From contig NC_057864.1 in NCBI RefSeq assembly GCF_019393635.1, positions 480,311,617 through 480,375,616 on the forward strand: a stretch of DNA of 64,000 nucleotides, given 5' to 3'. Positions within the stretch are counted from its first letter, which is position 1; every line of letters begins with the position of its first letter. Positions 50,966 to 62,989 of the stretch are shown here, piece after piece. Origin of the DNA: Dromiciops gliroides. Lineage: Eukaryota; Chordata; Mammalia; Microbiotheria; Microbiotheriidae. A program made the translations under genes and the position numbers. The notes beneath the pieces are model-generated. The model made no database searches and was not told the origin of the DNA. It saw only the letters and a program-made list of their open reading frames with translations.

Positions 50966-51594
50966 TAGATATTCATATTCATGGCTGCTCCCTTTTGGCA
51001 GAGAGAAAGCTCCCACAAATGTCTATATCATTGAAGTCCCCCACCACTATTTCATCCTTCCTTGCAAGGTGTGTGGTTTCTTTATCCAAATATTCACTTG
51101 CTATCTTTTTCTATGTAGGTGGTTTGATAACTATTTACATTCATCTAACACTTTGTTTGCAAAGCATTCATCCAGTAGTCACTACTCAAATGCATTGCAC
51201 TATGCTTCCCAGTGTCAGTTCCTGGATTCACTAATTCCTGGAAATAAAGTTATTTCACTACCCTTTTTATTTTCCTTTCAAAGGAAGACATATTCCATAA
51301 TTATATTTCAGTCTCATTCCACTGTTTCATTGACACTAATGAAGTTGAGTTTGCCTCCTTACGTTTAGGGCCTCTAGTTTACTTTTTACCTATATTTAGT
51401 GCATTTGTGTACCAGCATCAGAGACCAGGGATACTCTTTGTGGATGTCTTCTGTGAATGACAGGTTTTCTCTGCTGTTGAGTCTTGTTTGTATGGGTATC
51501 AGCTAATTTCTTTACACAAAAATCAGTCAAATGAGACACCAGGTTTCTCCCTCTCTCACCTTTTCCAGCTTAAAACCCTATTAATCAAATTTGA

Positions 51595-52265
51595 AGGATG
51601 GCAGACAAAAATGTTTCTGCTTTTCATGTTTTTCTGTATTCATTACACACACCATTTCTTATAGCACAGTAATATTCCATTACATTCATGTACCACAATT
51701 TAACCATTTCCTAATTGACAATCTACTCTATTTCCCATTCTTTGCTATAACAAAAAGTGCTGCTATAACTGTTTTTGTGTATATGGAGGCCTTTTTTCTT
51801 ATCAATGGCTTCCTTGGGGTATAATCCCAGTAATGGAGTCTCTGGTTCAAAGAGTATGGACATCTGAGCCATTTATTCACATCATTCCAAATCTCTTTCC
51901 AAAATGGTTGAACCATTTCATAGCTCCACTAACAGTGTATTAGTGTGCCTATCATTCCACAATCTTTCCAGTGTTGCCATTTTTTGCCAATTTGTAGGGT
52001 GTGAGGTGAAACCTCAGGGTTGTTTTTATGTGCATTTATCATTTATTAGTGATTTTCATGTGGCTGTGAATATTTGGCAGTTCTTTTGAGAAGTTTGTTA
52101 GCTTAATCTTTTTTTTTTTTACAGTGGACCTATTCCCACTGGCAAGACTCCCTTCATCTGTGATCCCCTTCTTTCATTTGTTACCCCTTTCCCATTTGAG
52201 TTTTATTGATTAGTTCCTTCTCTCTTGCATTTATCTGGCTATATAATCTTTACCCCTTTTCTTCC
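51595..52265 (-). mobile_element. L1 3' region (antisense), left part
   Basis: CACAGTAATATTCCATTACA, then CCATTTCCTAATTGACAATC, then ATGGTTGAACCATTTCATAG, then GGGTGTGAGGTGAAACCTCA: a well-preserved antisense L1 pattern. The stretch 50966-51595 is unassigned. Confidence 0.75.
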
Positions 52266-52520
52266 TCAGTTTGTTGTTGTTTAGTCATTTTTCAGTTGTG
52301 TCTGACTCCTCATGATTCCATTTGGGGATTTCTTGACAAAGATATTGAAGTAGTTTGCCATTTCCTTCTTCATCTCCTTTTACAGATGGGCAAACAGGGT
52401 GAAGTGGCTTGTTCAGCATCATCCAGCTCATTAAGTGTCTGATGTGAGATTTTAACTTAAGAAGATAACTCTTCCGGATTCCAGGCCCAGCACTCTATTC
52501 ATCGCAACACCTAGTTTCCC
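52266..52520 (-). repeat. Mar-1-type SINE nested in LINE-like sequence
   Basis: GTTTGTTGTTGTTTAGTCAT, then TTGTGTCTGACTCCTCATGA, then GCCATTTCCTTCTTCATCTC, ending CAACACCTAGTTTCCC. Confidence 0.82.
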
Positions 52521-53620
52521 AGTCTTCTTAGTCAAGTAGATTTCCCTTTTCTCTCCTTTTCTTCAAATAGCCTTGACTGTATTTCAAATTCCATTTTTTG
52601 GCATCCTTTAAAAAAAAATCCTCTTCATTATCTATTCTCTCTGTCATATTCTCTGATTTATGACCCTATAATTACCTATTCTCTCTATTCCTCATACAAT
52701 CAAAACTTTCAAGGTATTCATTCTAGGATCTTCTCTGTATGTAGTTTCTACCACTGCCTTGTAGTTTGTCCCATGTATTCCCCCTTTGACATTTTGCCTC
52801 ACTCCTAGAACAATGCTGATTATTGTAAGAGTCAAAGAGGACACTGCTCTATGGTAAAGTCTGTCCACAGTGCCCTCCCCCACCCCCCAACATATCCTTA
52901 AGTATGCAGCCAACCATTGATCTATGCCTGGTTGTCTTTTTTCCTCATTTTGCTTCAAAATCTATCTCCCTTCATCCAATCCATGCCCTGATGCTTTCCC
53001 ATATGCCAGCTGCCCTCCTTACTCTCCAGAGTTCCAATTCCTGACCCCCTTCTGAAGTAGGATCATTGGACTTTTCAAGCACCAAATACCCTTGACCACT
53101 CCCAGTGTAAGAACCCTCTCTTCACAGGTCATCTCTCTTCAACCACAGATCATTCATCAAAGGATTTCCCCTCCTACTATCAAAGCATGGTCTCCTTCCT
53201 TTGTTCCCTTTTTTTTTTTTTTGGAGGGGCAATGGAGGTTTCAATACCCCCTTCCCCAAAGACTCTTCTCTTATTGAGACCACAAGGGTCACTTTCCCCT
53301 TATTGCTAGTCCTTGACTTGAAGTAGGAACACCACATATTCCTCTTCCCCTGCCACTCCCCTCCCGTTTCATGTACACCCCCATGTTGCAATGTATTCCT
53401 AAAAAACAAAACAAAATTGATTGGCCTGTAAGGAAGGTATCAACTTGTTCTTTCTATAACACCCCAGGCTTCCTTTTTCACTGTTACTTCCACCGGATGT
53501 CTTCACCCATGTTTTCTTGGGTATACTAAGAAAGAAGTCTCTCACTGGTCTCTGCTGTCACCCTATTGCTACTGCTATCATTGGCTGCTGCTTTTATCCA
53601 CTTCTCTTGCGTAGTTTGAG
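52521..53620. other. Repeat-like sequence, unclassified
   Basis: CT-rich sequence of the style seen in antisense LINE 3' regions, with a T run at 53209-53222. No diagnostic motif lets me name it. No exon is seen. Confidence 0.35.
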
Positions 53621-54325
53621 GTATTCAAGAAGTAATTTCTTCAGGCCTGGTTTTCTTTCTAAAAATGTTTCAAATATTTATTACTGAACATCTATATTTT
53701 TTTCATTCATGGTTGAGCTCAAATTTGCAGGGTTAAGTCACCCTGAGCTGCACTGCTTTTCAGAACACATCAACTTACTCCTATGTTTTCTGATGGGTGC
53801 AGTATAGAATAATTTTGTATTTCTTTTCTTTTCTTGACTTTTTTTTCCTTTCTATTTAAGGGTCTTTCTCCTGATCACTTACAGAACATGTCATTTCTGA
53901 AATGAATCTCTAAATTTGACCACTTTGAGTTTGTAGGCTTGGGTTTTTCTTTTTTTGTTAATTTTACTGGAGGTAATCTTTAAATTCTTTCAGTTGGTAT
54001 ATGTTTTTCTTCTGTTCAGTTTTGGGGAGTTGTCTTCTATTATTTCCTGCATTATGGTGTTGAGATTTTTTTTTTGTCCTGTCTTATTCTTCTGGGAGAC
54101 TTTAGGTTGACTCTATGCTTCCTCTTCATGATCAGTATATTTTGGTTGCACAGTGAACATATCCTCTTTCTATATTATTGTTTTTACTTCTCTTCTAGAT
54201 CGTTGTTCACTTTTTTACATTCCTAGTCTATTGTTATTTTGATCCTCGGTGAGACTTGCCATTGTGAATATGTTTTCCTATTTTGCCCATTATTTTTGCT
54301 GTGCAGGCCATAAATTCTTTCTGCC
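53621..54325 (-). mobile_element. L1-like sequence (antisense), tentative
   Basis: T-rich sequence with GTCTTCTATTATTTCCTGCA, then TTATGGTGTTGAGATTTTTT and CTTCTGGGAGACTTTAGG, similar in style to antisense L1 ORF1-region sequence. Confidence 0.4.
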
Positions 54326-54475
54326 TTTTTTTTTTTTTTTGTGGGGCAATGGGGGTTAAGTGACTTGCCCAGGGTCACACAGCTAGTAAGTGTCAAGTGT
54401 CTGAGGCCAGATTTGAACTCAGGTCCTCCTGAATCCAGGGCTGGTGCTTTATCCACTGTGCCACCTAGCTGCCCC
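54326..54475 (-). repeat. WSINE-like SINE
   Basis: T run, GTGGGGCAATGGGGGTTAAG to CCACCTAGCTGCCCC; TTGACACTTAC subtype (AAGTGTCAAGTG here). Confidence 0.93.
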
Positions 54476-54935
54476 CACCAATGATCTTTTAATTGATAAA
54501 TCTAATGGCTCTTTTTCAGTGCCCATCTTCTTTGGCTTCTTCATAGCTCTTCCCAGCCAGACAAGCTCTTGTCCCTAAGCTTCCGCAAGACTATTGGGCT
54601 TCTTCTCTTACCTGTCAGCTTCCTTTGCTAGGTCATAATCCGTCTCTTGCCTCCAACTGAGGAAGTCTACCAAAACTCTCTGCCAATACTATCTACTTAC
54701 TTTATTTAGTTATCTTTGCTATACAGATGACTCCCAAACCTATATATTAACTTTCATTTCTCTTGAGCTCTGATCCCACGCTGGCAATTGCCTGCTGGCA
54801 TCTCCACATTAATCTCCTACTGGCATCTAAAACAAGTTCAAAACCAGAACTCATTAACTTCTACTCAAGTTTGACCCTCCTCCAAACTTGCCTACTTTAT
54901 TCCTATTCAAATGATCTTGAATGAATTTATGCACC
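54476..54935. other. Intergenic sequence, L2-like in parts
   Basis: AACTCATTAACTTCTACTC and CTTTGCTATACAGATGACTC resemble L2 body sequence, but weakly. No gene seen. Confidence 0.4.
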
Positions 54936-54939
54936 TGTT

Positions 54940-55260
54940 ATGTCACAGGATTTCAGACTTAGAAGGGGCCTCTATCATCACCAAGTCCAATCCAAACATA
55001 TAAAGGATCCCTCTGTAATGTATCTAAAAAACAAGAGATCTGCCAATGTTTGCTTGATGACTTCAAGTGATGGGGGACCTGCCAAGCTCCTGGGGAGAGA
55101 AAATGGGGACTGCCTTTTGAGATAGCTCTAATTATTAGGAAATTTCTTCTTTTATAAAGTCAAAATTCACTTGCTTGCAACTTCTATCCACTACTCCTCT
55201 GCTATCCCAACACTCTGATCACCAAGGAAAGCGGCTGCTTCATTTTTGTCTTTGCAATTC
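54940..55260 (+). repeat. CR1/L3 LINE fragment
   Basis: GACTTAGAAGGGGCCTCTAT, then GACTTCAAGTGATGGGGGAC, then TGAGATAGCTCTAATTATTA. Confidence 0.6.
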
Positions 55261-55479
55261 CAGACCCTAACATGATACATGGCACGGAGTAGGCCTTTAA
55301 TGTGGGCTGAACAGATTTAGCTCTAGATTGATGATCTTAGTGTTCCCCCCACTCCACACCACTACCTTGTATTTAACTATGTATATAAATATGTGAATTT
55401 ATTAGTTTTATATTTGTCATATGTAGATAGACAGACTGCATATATGTATTATCTCACACATTCAAATCCAAGTTCACTC

Positions 55480-55680
55480 CAAGAAGGGATTATTTCATTC
55501 TTTGTTTCTAGACCTTCAGTGCCTCTAACACAGGTGTATAATAAACACTTGTTACTGGCTTGGTTCCCTAGTACTATCCTAGGCCCTCTGGGAGCTACAA
55601 AGATGTCCAAGACATGGCCTTGCCCCAAGGAACTTACAGTCCAACAGGGAAGATAAAATACATTCACAAATCTCTCTCAA
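55480..55680 (+). repeat. L2 3' end joined to an old dispersed repeat
   Basis: AGACCTTCAGTGCCTCTAAC with TAATAAACACTTGTTACTGG, then CTAGGCCCTCTGGGAGCTAC and CCAAGGAACTTACAGTCC. Confidence 0.5.
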
Positions 55681-56670
55681 TATATTGAGTAGTAATCACA
55701 GCAATTCTAGTTCCTAACAATTCCCTTGGGTCAAATTCATAGCACAAACCTCTCAGTTGTAATGATATTTTTTAAACCAAAGATCAGGACACAAGTGATA
55801 GAGGAGATCTGTTTTGTGAAGTTTTTCTGAAAACATACTCTCTGCTTAAAGGCAGTACTGTCCTGAAAAATATGGAACCTACATATCTGTGCAGTTGGCA
55901 CACCTTTAGCTTCTATAGGAGAATTAAATGGTACCATGCAAATTGGTGTTACGGATTGGCTTACACACATCAATCATACCTTAAAAAAATAATACCCAAA
56001 CATTGCTAAGTATCTTCTCCCCGAGCCCTGCATTTTACTTCATGTTGCGGCTTCCCAAGATTACTATGAGGACCTTCTTGTGAAGAGAACATGACTGGCC
56101 AGCCTCTGGAACCCAAGAAGGCCTCTAAGGAGTTACTCTTTCAATCCCTCTGCTGAATTCTGAAAACAGGTAAAATCTGTAGGGGCGGGGGTGGAGGGAG
56201 AACCCTTTTACTTTTAAATTATTTCTTTTTAAAGGACAATACTTTCACCAGTTTAGTTTTCTGGTGAAGGAAAACTTCTCAAAAGTGAAAACTTACACAG
56301 AAAGACGACTTCTCCCTGTGGCAAATTTGTTTTGCCAGATTTTTTTTAAACTGGGTCATTATTTATGGCAAAAAAAAAAAAAGGTTGCAAAAGCTTGCTT
56401 CAGGCATATTTGTGGTCCCCCCCCCCAAAGCCTCCTGCAAAATGCCTCAAAAGGAAGACTTCTGTGTTTCAGTTACTGGATTTACTATTTCTTGTTACCA
56501 ACTTAAATTGAATTAAATTTTTTAAAAACGAGTTATTGTGAGAGAAATGGAAAAACCACTACAGTAAAACTATTTGGACTCGTCTGTCTCTTTAAAAAAT
56601 GCCTAAAGCAAAACCAAACCAAAACAAAACAAATGCCGGAAGGACTGTACTTCAGAGGCAAACAAGCCCA
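55681..56670. other. Sequence beyond the YEATS2 3' end, nothing definite
   Basis: No named repeat. It could include a longer YEATS2 3' UTR or a conserved downstream element. Confidence 0.4.
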
Positions 56671-56671
56671 T

Positions 56672-58638
56672 CACAGCTACTAAAAGAAAATTTATTGTAG
56701 CCATGTATATTACATGGTTATGTTACACGTTATCATACAAATACATGGGAAGATTCTTAACACATATAAGGGCAGCTTTTAATCATTTAATATTTCCTTT
56801 GCCTAAAAGTTGTTTATTATATTCTCCCACTCACAGTGAAAGAACTTTCTTTCCTTTGGGTCAGCCATGGACCAACTGCCTCTTTTTCCCCCAGATCTTA
56901 GATTTAAAGATTTCAGAGAAAACTTCCTTTTGAATCCAAATCTATGCCTGCTATTCTCAAATGCTTTGGGGGATTTATTTAACTGTTAAAATATTCCAAG
57001 TCTTTGAAAGTGAAATGATTTGCATTTTGTGTTCCGAGCATGACATGCACTGTACCGACAGCCTTCTCCTCTCTCAGACTGCTGGATACACATTATGATC
57101 AAGTGGACCCCTCGCTTAATTCTCCTGGGACACACCTCATCTTCTCTTGACTCGGAACACTTAGCCTGACTTCATGAAAACTTGGACAGGGTTGTCTGAA
57201 TAACCCCATCCTCCTGACTACCTAAGGTGCCACGGGCTGAGTTTTTCTCCAGGGTCTAGGTTGACCAGTTCCTGTTGCTGGTTGTTGGATGCCTCTCTGC
57301 TCGGCATCCCAGATGGACTGTGGGATGAGACCAAGTGAATCTGATGTCTTCCACGTGCCCTGGGCATCAGGCCAGGGCTGCTGCTAAATAAAAGCTCTTC
57401 CTTGTGTGCTTGTCCTCTTTGGGCTTTGCTCCTGCTCATCTGTGTGTTTTGATGCCTCTGCTCACAGCTGAAGGACTCTGTCTTTCTCCACTGGACAAAC
57501 ACATGCAGGTCTGTCTTTGCACCGTTTCTTTTTTCTGGGATGTGAGCTCCCCGACAGATCTGATGAGCCGTGGGGTGCTAAGCTAGAGGCCTGAGAGCTC
57601 ATCTCATCAATGACACTCAGGGATGGAGGGGAACCGTGATGTCTATTTCAGTCTATACCATCCTATGCAGGAATCCTTCCCATTTGGCCCTCAGTTGGGG
57701 GGGGTTTCCATAAAAATAAACAGCTGGTAAGCAAGCCTGCCAGCACACACCCCACCGGAGATAGCCAGATGCTTGTAAATGAAGTGTGCGTGGCAAAGGA
57801 GAGAGCCCATGGCTGCATGCAAGGGAGCAAGCTGCACACACAGAAGAGCCAGCTACTCATCCTACACATGGTGATCCAAAGGTGCTTCTGGCTTTTCCGC
57901 AGCCCAAGATGTCTGGCCACTGTTAATTCCCAACCGATTAAGTGCAAGATTGGAAGGTTCGAACTTCTTACCACTCACGATCAAACTTAATACACGCCCT
58001 GGAGTCTTCTTAGAGAGAATAGCTTGGGCAATATTCTTCACTCCATAAGCAGCTAGCCTGCACCTTGGGGAGTCATTGAGTTTTTCCCCAGGGTGTCCAT
58101 TATTTCCCACAGATCTGCCTGCTGCAGCCATTCATAATATTCAGCTCAAAGTCCAAACAACCACTTGGGGAGGTCCTGGCATAGCAGCTGCCTCTCCACA
58201 ACAAGGCGGGTCAACAGTGCCGCTGTCACCTCCACTATAGCTTCCCATCTGTCACTTCTGGGACAGTTATTCTTCCAAGACAACAGGGGGAAGCTGCCAA
58301 ACCCCAGACACCACTGGCAGTGCTGAGTGTGAACCAGACCCAGTGTATGGTCTTCCCAGGAACCCTGCACAGACCTTAGAGACTCCCATGGACGTGTGGT
58401 GGAAATACATCAAGGCCGGACTAAGAGAACCAGGTACCCTTCCAGCCATCCCAGCTCCGGGTCTCCCTTACTCTTGAATCTTCACATGGACCAATTAAGT
58501 TCAAGTGGAAAGAGTTTGTTGATCCACTCCCTATTTCACTTAATGACTGGTGAGGAGCATGGACCCGGGCACTGAGGTCAGTTCACACACTTTGGCTGAG
58601 TCTTCACATCATCCTAGGTTTCTGGGGGCATCTTCAGT
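56672..58638 (-). other. YEATS2: YEATS2 3' UTR (inferred extent)
   Basis: About 2 kb from the YEATS2 stop to a well-formed poly(A) site. No SINE or L1 is recognised within it, unlike the sequence just beyond, which supports an exonic 3' UTR. Open frames inside it are chance. Confidence 0.65.
56691..56696 (-). promoter_or_regulatory. YEATS2: YEATS2 poly(A) signal AATAAA (minus strand)
   Basis: Canonical hexamer followed within 15-40 bases on the - strand by a G/T-rich element (GTGATGGGCTTGTTTG). Another AATAAA at 56972-56977 could give a shorter 3' UTR. Confidence 0.6.
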
Positions 58639-58747
58639 TTATTGTTCCTTGCTTAATATTCCCATATGTTTGTTAGTGAGAAAATCAAGAAAGGGGATAT
58701 TGCAGATGGCTTGGTGAATATTCATCACTGTGATTTCTCTCGGAGTC
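58639..58747 (-). CDS. YEATS2: YEATS2 last coding exon and stop
   Basis: Acceptor TGGTACAG lies above 58747. The exon encodes TPREITVMNIHQAICNIPF and LDFLTNKHMGILSKEQ, with stop TAA at 58639-58641. The last residues differ slightly from the human GILNEDQ as I recall it. Confidence 0.95.
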
Positions 58748-61700
58748 CTGTACCAAATGAATAAAAAGATGTCGTGAGGAATAATTAACCCAACTAACTA
58801 AAAATGGAATCAACAAATTTCCCAATGGAAGGACGTCATCAGCCCATGTCCTGCACACAAAAGGGTTACAATGACATAGGAGCTAACGTTCCTCAGATAC
58901 CTGCAGGAAAAGTCCCAGCAGGATTTGGGGAACCCGACTGGGAGCTCCCAGGATTCCCTATCACCTTCACTCTGCAGATGTGTTCTACAGTCACTGGAGG
59001 AGGAAGGAGCTCTCAAAGCTTCCCGGCGGTGAGCAGGCGACTTTGGCCTGTTCACACCCTGCTTCTCCTTTAAGGCTGCTGAGCCTCATCTATTAATCCT
59101 CGGGTGACCGGGGGCAATTTCCCCCTCGCTAAGGGGGACGAAGTACTCTTTTGTTTCTTCTGAACGAGAACTAGGAGGGTTTGGGGACCGGACCCCAAAT
59201 GGCCATTTCTCCAACCACACATTGCTGACAGACGAGGGCTGTGCACGCCCCTGTGACCTTGAGGGGCTGGTGAGAACAGAAACCCTTTCATGGCAGCCTG
59301 TAGGGATTTTTTTATCGCAATGAACTCCAGATTATGACATCCTAATGTCCGATTCATTTGCTTTCACTTTCATGTCTGATATCCCTGACAGATGACAAAG
59401 GTCTCACCTGCTGTGAGATGCTGTCTGGTACCCAATGGCCAAAGCCTGTCTCAGGATGTCACTCACTAGTTGCTCGGTCGCCTGTAATGGAAAACTCTGT
59501 TATTTGACATCCTGAGCGCCACCTGTGGAGATACAGGGCCCCGGGCTGCAACCCCTCCTCCAGAACCTTTGGAACTGAGCCTGAAGACCATAAAGCTACC
59601 AAAGGTCTGAGTTTGGGAGCAAAACAATGCAATCATTTCATGATTCTTGAAAATGATGAAGCACGATGATTTTTCGGCAAACGTATTTTTCTTGGAAAAA
59701 AAATGTATGGCTATAACATGTGTACGCACACATATGTGTATGTACACACATACAAGTACCTACACACATTTCATGTATAAATGCGCACATATGTAATACA
59801 TATGTATGTATGTATGTGGAAGCCACTAATCGGCAAAATGGAAACCAAGAATTTAACAGATCCCCAGACCCAAAGGGACAGCATCTGAGATAGAGAAATC
59901 AAGCAAAGAACCTAAAATATGGGGTAGAATCCTATTAAATGAGTGAAACATTTTCTCATCTAAGAGAGGAAAAGGCCAGGGTAAGAGGCGATCAAACCCA
60001 AGACTGTACCATCTCCTAAGCATGAAGGTATCCGGGACACTCAACCAAGCAAGTGGGGTGGTATGTAAGAAGAGGTCAAAGGCCCTGCCCAGACCCTGCC
60101 ATTAGAGGAGTCCGATGGTTAGGTCAGGGTGTGGAAAGACTAGTCAATGGAAATAATGAGGAGCTTCTGGAAAAGGACGGGGACCCTTTAACCTTTCTGG
60201 GAGAGCCCAGCCTCCCAGCAGCTGAGTTTTGTTGTCCTGAAGAACTGGAAGAAGTGGGTGGTCTTTAATGGGAAAACCCATTGAGAAACTCTGGGAAGAC
60301 TCATGACAGAAGAACTGTCCATGGAGAAGGAAAAAAGGGAGGGGGAGGGGGATGGGCAAGGCTGCTCACAGTCAGGTGGGCAATATTCCTCCTGTCACAA
60401 AATCTGAGTCCACGAGGGAGAGGGGCTTTCCAGGAGAGGGAAATGAAGTGCGGAAGGGGCACACTCTACGTAGGCAGTGGATTCACAGCTTGGACAGCTT
60501 TGCTGGGAATCTGAGGCCAGGCCCAGGGTTCTGGACAGTGGCCTTCTCCTCCATGTTTGAGTAACAGCAACAACGATGACTGACATTTATATAAACACTT
60601 CACAACTGTTACTTCACTTGATCCTCACAGCCACCCTGGGAGGGATGGGGCTATCCATGGTTGAAGGATACCTAAGGAAAGGTATTCTTGATCTGGGTTC
60701 AGGTCAGCTGCGGGAGCCAGTATGTCTTGTCTCTCCTTGTCCTGGGTTCTTGTCATTTTATTCATGCTGTGACACCTGGTAATGACTACCTCCAACTATG
60801 TTGTGCGGAAACTCTGTCCTAAGCCTTCTGCCTTAACTGCTCCTGCCTTAGGCTCATTAAATATTGTTTCTATTACACCTGCTTTTTTTTTTTTTAGTGA
60901 GGCAATTGGGGTTAAGTGACTTGCCCAGGGTCACACAGCTAATAAGTGTTAAGTGTCTGAGGCTGGATTTGAACTCAGGTTCTCCTGAATCCAGGGCCAG
61001 TGCTTTATCCACTGCGCCACCTAGCTGCCCCAATGCTATACCTTTAACGGGATGGGAATCCCTCCCATAGATTCTACCCTCCCTGTCATGCACATCTGGA
61101 AGAAACTAAATGAGAAAGACTGAGAGATACGAAACAAGAGGGCAGAGACCACCCTGTCCTGCCGCTCAGTGAGCTTCATCATTTCCTTATAGCACTGAGC
61201 CCACAAAACTTCTTTCCAGACCATTCAGCCGCCCACCTTTAGAATCATATCTTCCACAACAGATGCATATGTGTTCTTGTGAAGTTCCACAGGCTGGAGG
61301 GTGATTCCGATCTGACAAGAGAGAGAAGGAAGACACCTCATTCATTCCATATAAACAATGTTCATTCCTAATGAAATACAGCAGTTGGAGGGATTCCTTT
61401 AAATAAATCCTTCGATTAAAACCCATGGGAAAATTAATACCAAAAACATTTGGATTTTCCCATAGGTTTCAGTTTAATCTAGGACAAGTTACAGTTTGTC
61501 TTTTCATAGTTTTGGTTCCTGGGCATCAAACCTTCTGCTCCCATTCCCACCTGAAACCTGGGACACCTCAGTGGGATTCATGGTGGCCGCAGAGAGGGGA
61601 GCCTTTGCCTATTGCTCAGAATCAAGCCTTCCTGTTACTTCCTAGCTGCCAGCTCCCAACTTTGGGCTGGGCATGGGCCCTCATTTGGAATGTGAACAAC

Positions 61701-62521
61701 TTGAAGGCTGAACAGTGCTGCTTGTGTTTGCATCCTGAGCATTCACTCAGCACAGAGACTGGCACACAAAGTGCTTCCTAACTGCTCTTTTTTTTTTTTT
61801 GGTGAGGCAATTGGGGTTAAGTGACTTGCCCAGGGTCACAAAGCTACTAAGTGTCAAGTGTCTGAGGCCAGTTTTGAACTCAGGTCCTCCTGAATCCAGG
61901 GCTGGTGCTCTATCCACTGGGCCACCCAGCTGCCCCTCTCTCTAACTTTCAAAGGCCCCACTCTTATAGCCTTCATGGAAGGAATGCACCTTAAGTTAGA
62001 TAGTGGCCTCTGACCCTTTGAAAGCCCGGGAACTAAACTCAGTGGCCAAGAGCAAGGGAGCCAATTCTGAGCCCTCTACTTTATCTCATTATGTTGCTCC
62101 CTCGATGGTGGGAGGGCCCCTGTCAGCATAGGGAGGAGATGGTCAGTGGCTGCTTTTCACCACTGGTAAGTAAAGAAGGTGACATGTGCAGTCTGTAAAT
62201 AACTGATCTCCCCCAAGTGCCCTTCGACTGACATAACAGGAAGTGTCTTGTCTATGCCTGGGAGGGAAGGCGCTCTCCTCATTTGTTCTTCTACCTTTTG
62301 TGCCGTGTCACTGACAAACTCGGATGCGGGCATTGTTTCCAAATAGAACTTCACTCCTGCTTGCTTCTCTTCCTTTTCTTTCTTGATGTTTATTTTTAGG
62401 GGCTCACTGACACTGAGAATGTCCACTTCCTCATCGTTCTCTGGCTCTCTTTTCTGAAACTGCTGCAGGTCTTCCAGTTTTCGGCAGAGATCATCAGCGG
62501 TGGTGAAGGATGATGGACACT
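58639..62521 (-). CDS. YEATS2: YEATS2, last four coding exons (5' part outside window)
   Basis: YEATS2 is a scaffold subunit of the nuclear ATAC histone acetyltransferase complex. Its N-terminal YEATS domain (not in the window) reads acylated H3, and its C-terminal histone-fold-like end is known to pair with NC2-beta (DR1). Exons in transcript order are 62295-62521, 61237-61311, 59408-59481 and 58639-58747. All have AG/GT borders with consistent phases, giving the last 160 or so residues. The first encodes an acidic and Lys-rich linker, and the other three encode the fold: helix ASVVEDMILKATEQLVSDI, then ILRQALAIGYQ, then ITVMNIHQAICNIPFLDF, ending NKHMGILSKEQ and TAA. Earlier exons should lie beyond 64000. 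Confidence 0.95.
59408..59481 (-). CDS. YEATS2: YEATS2 exon, central histone-fold helix
   Basis: A 74-nt exon with acceptor CATTACAG and donor GTGAGA. It encodes ATEQLVSDILRQALAIGYQ then TASHS and leaves two bases (AG) that become Arg with the next exon. It is too short for ORF-length filters. Confidence 0.94.
60560..60665 (-). repeat. MIR fragment in a YEATS2 intron
   Basis: GACATTTATATAAACACTTC, then CTTGATCCTCACAGCCACCC. The rest of the 59482-61236 intron before this point is unassigned. Confidence 0.7.
60883..61031 (-). repeat. WSINE-like SINE in a YEATS2 intron
   Basis: T run, AGTGAGGCAATTGGGGTTAA to CACCTAGCTGCCCC; sense to the YEATS2 transcript, TTAACACTTAT subtype. It ends about 205 bases from the 61237 exon. 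Confidence 0.93.
61237..61311 (-). CDS. YEATS2: YEATS2 exon, start of the histone fold
   Basis: A 75-nt, 25-codon exon with acceptor TTGTCAG and donor GTGGGC, both in phase 0. It encodes IGITLQPVELHKNTYASVV and EDMILK, matching the YEATS2 C-terminal region. Confidence 0.94.
61725..61787 (+). repeat. L2 LINE 3' end scrap
   Basis: CATCCTGAGCATTCACTCAG, then CAGAGACTGGCACACAAAG. Confidence 0.5.
61788..61936 (-). repeat. WSINE-like SINE in a YEATS2 intron
   Basis: T run, GGTGAGGCAATTGGGGTTAA to CACCCAGCTGCCCC. It combines the CAATTGCCTCAC end with the TTGACACTTAG variant, a mixed subtype. Confidence 0.92.
62295..62521 (-). CDS. YEATS2: YEATS2 exon, linker before the histone fold
   Basis: Acceptor ATTTAG lies just above 62521 and donor GTAGAAG below 62295. 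The 227 nt enter with two bases of a split codon, then 75 codons: CPSSFTTADDLCRKLEDLQ, an acidic DEEVDILSVSEPL stretch, a KKEKEEKQ Lys/Glu run, and FVSDTAQK, ending in phase 0. Confidence 0.92.
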
Positions 62522-62980
62522 CTAAATGAGAAGTCAGGAGTCTTAGAAGGGAGCAACAACATCAAAGTTTCTTTGATACATTCATCCCTAATCCTCTAAG
62601 AGCTAAGAAATTAGGGACAAGAGCCAAGGGAATTCAGGAAGCATGGACTATGAGGGCTATGCTAGAAGATCTCTCTGGACCCTTTTAGCTTTCCATTAAT
62701 GCTATGAATGCAAAAGGCAGAAGAGGACCTCATCTCCTTTACCAACCGCAGGGCCACAGCCTTTGCTCAGATGGATTATATACACTTCAGAAGTGGGCAC
62801 CCAATGATGGAGCCCCCCAATTCAAATGCCATTAGTTTTCCTACGCTGACTTACAGAAAGCCTTAACGTCAGTCATGGAGCTGGAAAAATACACGGAGAC
62901 CATGTAGCCCAACCCTCTCATTATACAGAAGAAAATTAAGATCAGGTCTACTGAGGGCCAGCTCAGAGAGCATCTGCTGT
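62522..62980. other. YEATS2: YEATS2 intron, nothing definite
   Basis: A CR1/MIR-like scrap may lie at 62870-62960 (CATGGAGCTGGAAAAATACA, then CCCAACCCTCTCATTATACA). No further YEATS2 exon recognised. Confidence 0.45.
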
Positions 62981-62989
62981 AGTACCAAG

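Noticed and set aside
52521-53620. Considered as an endogenous retrovirus fragment
   Set aside because: No paired ends, primer-binding-like site or recognisable viral protein motif seen, so it is left as unclassified repeat-like sequence.
57218-58449. Open frames of 60-100 codons just past the YEATS2 stop
   Set aside because: They fall in the inferred YEATS2 3' UTR and show no known motif.
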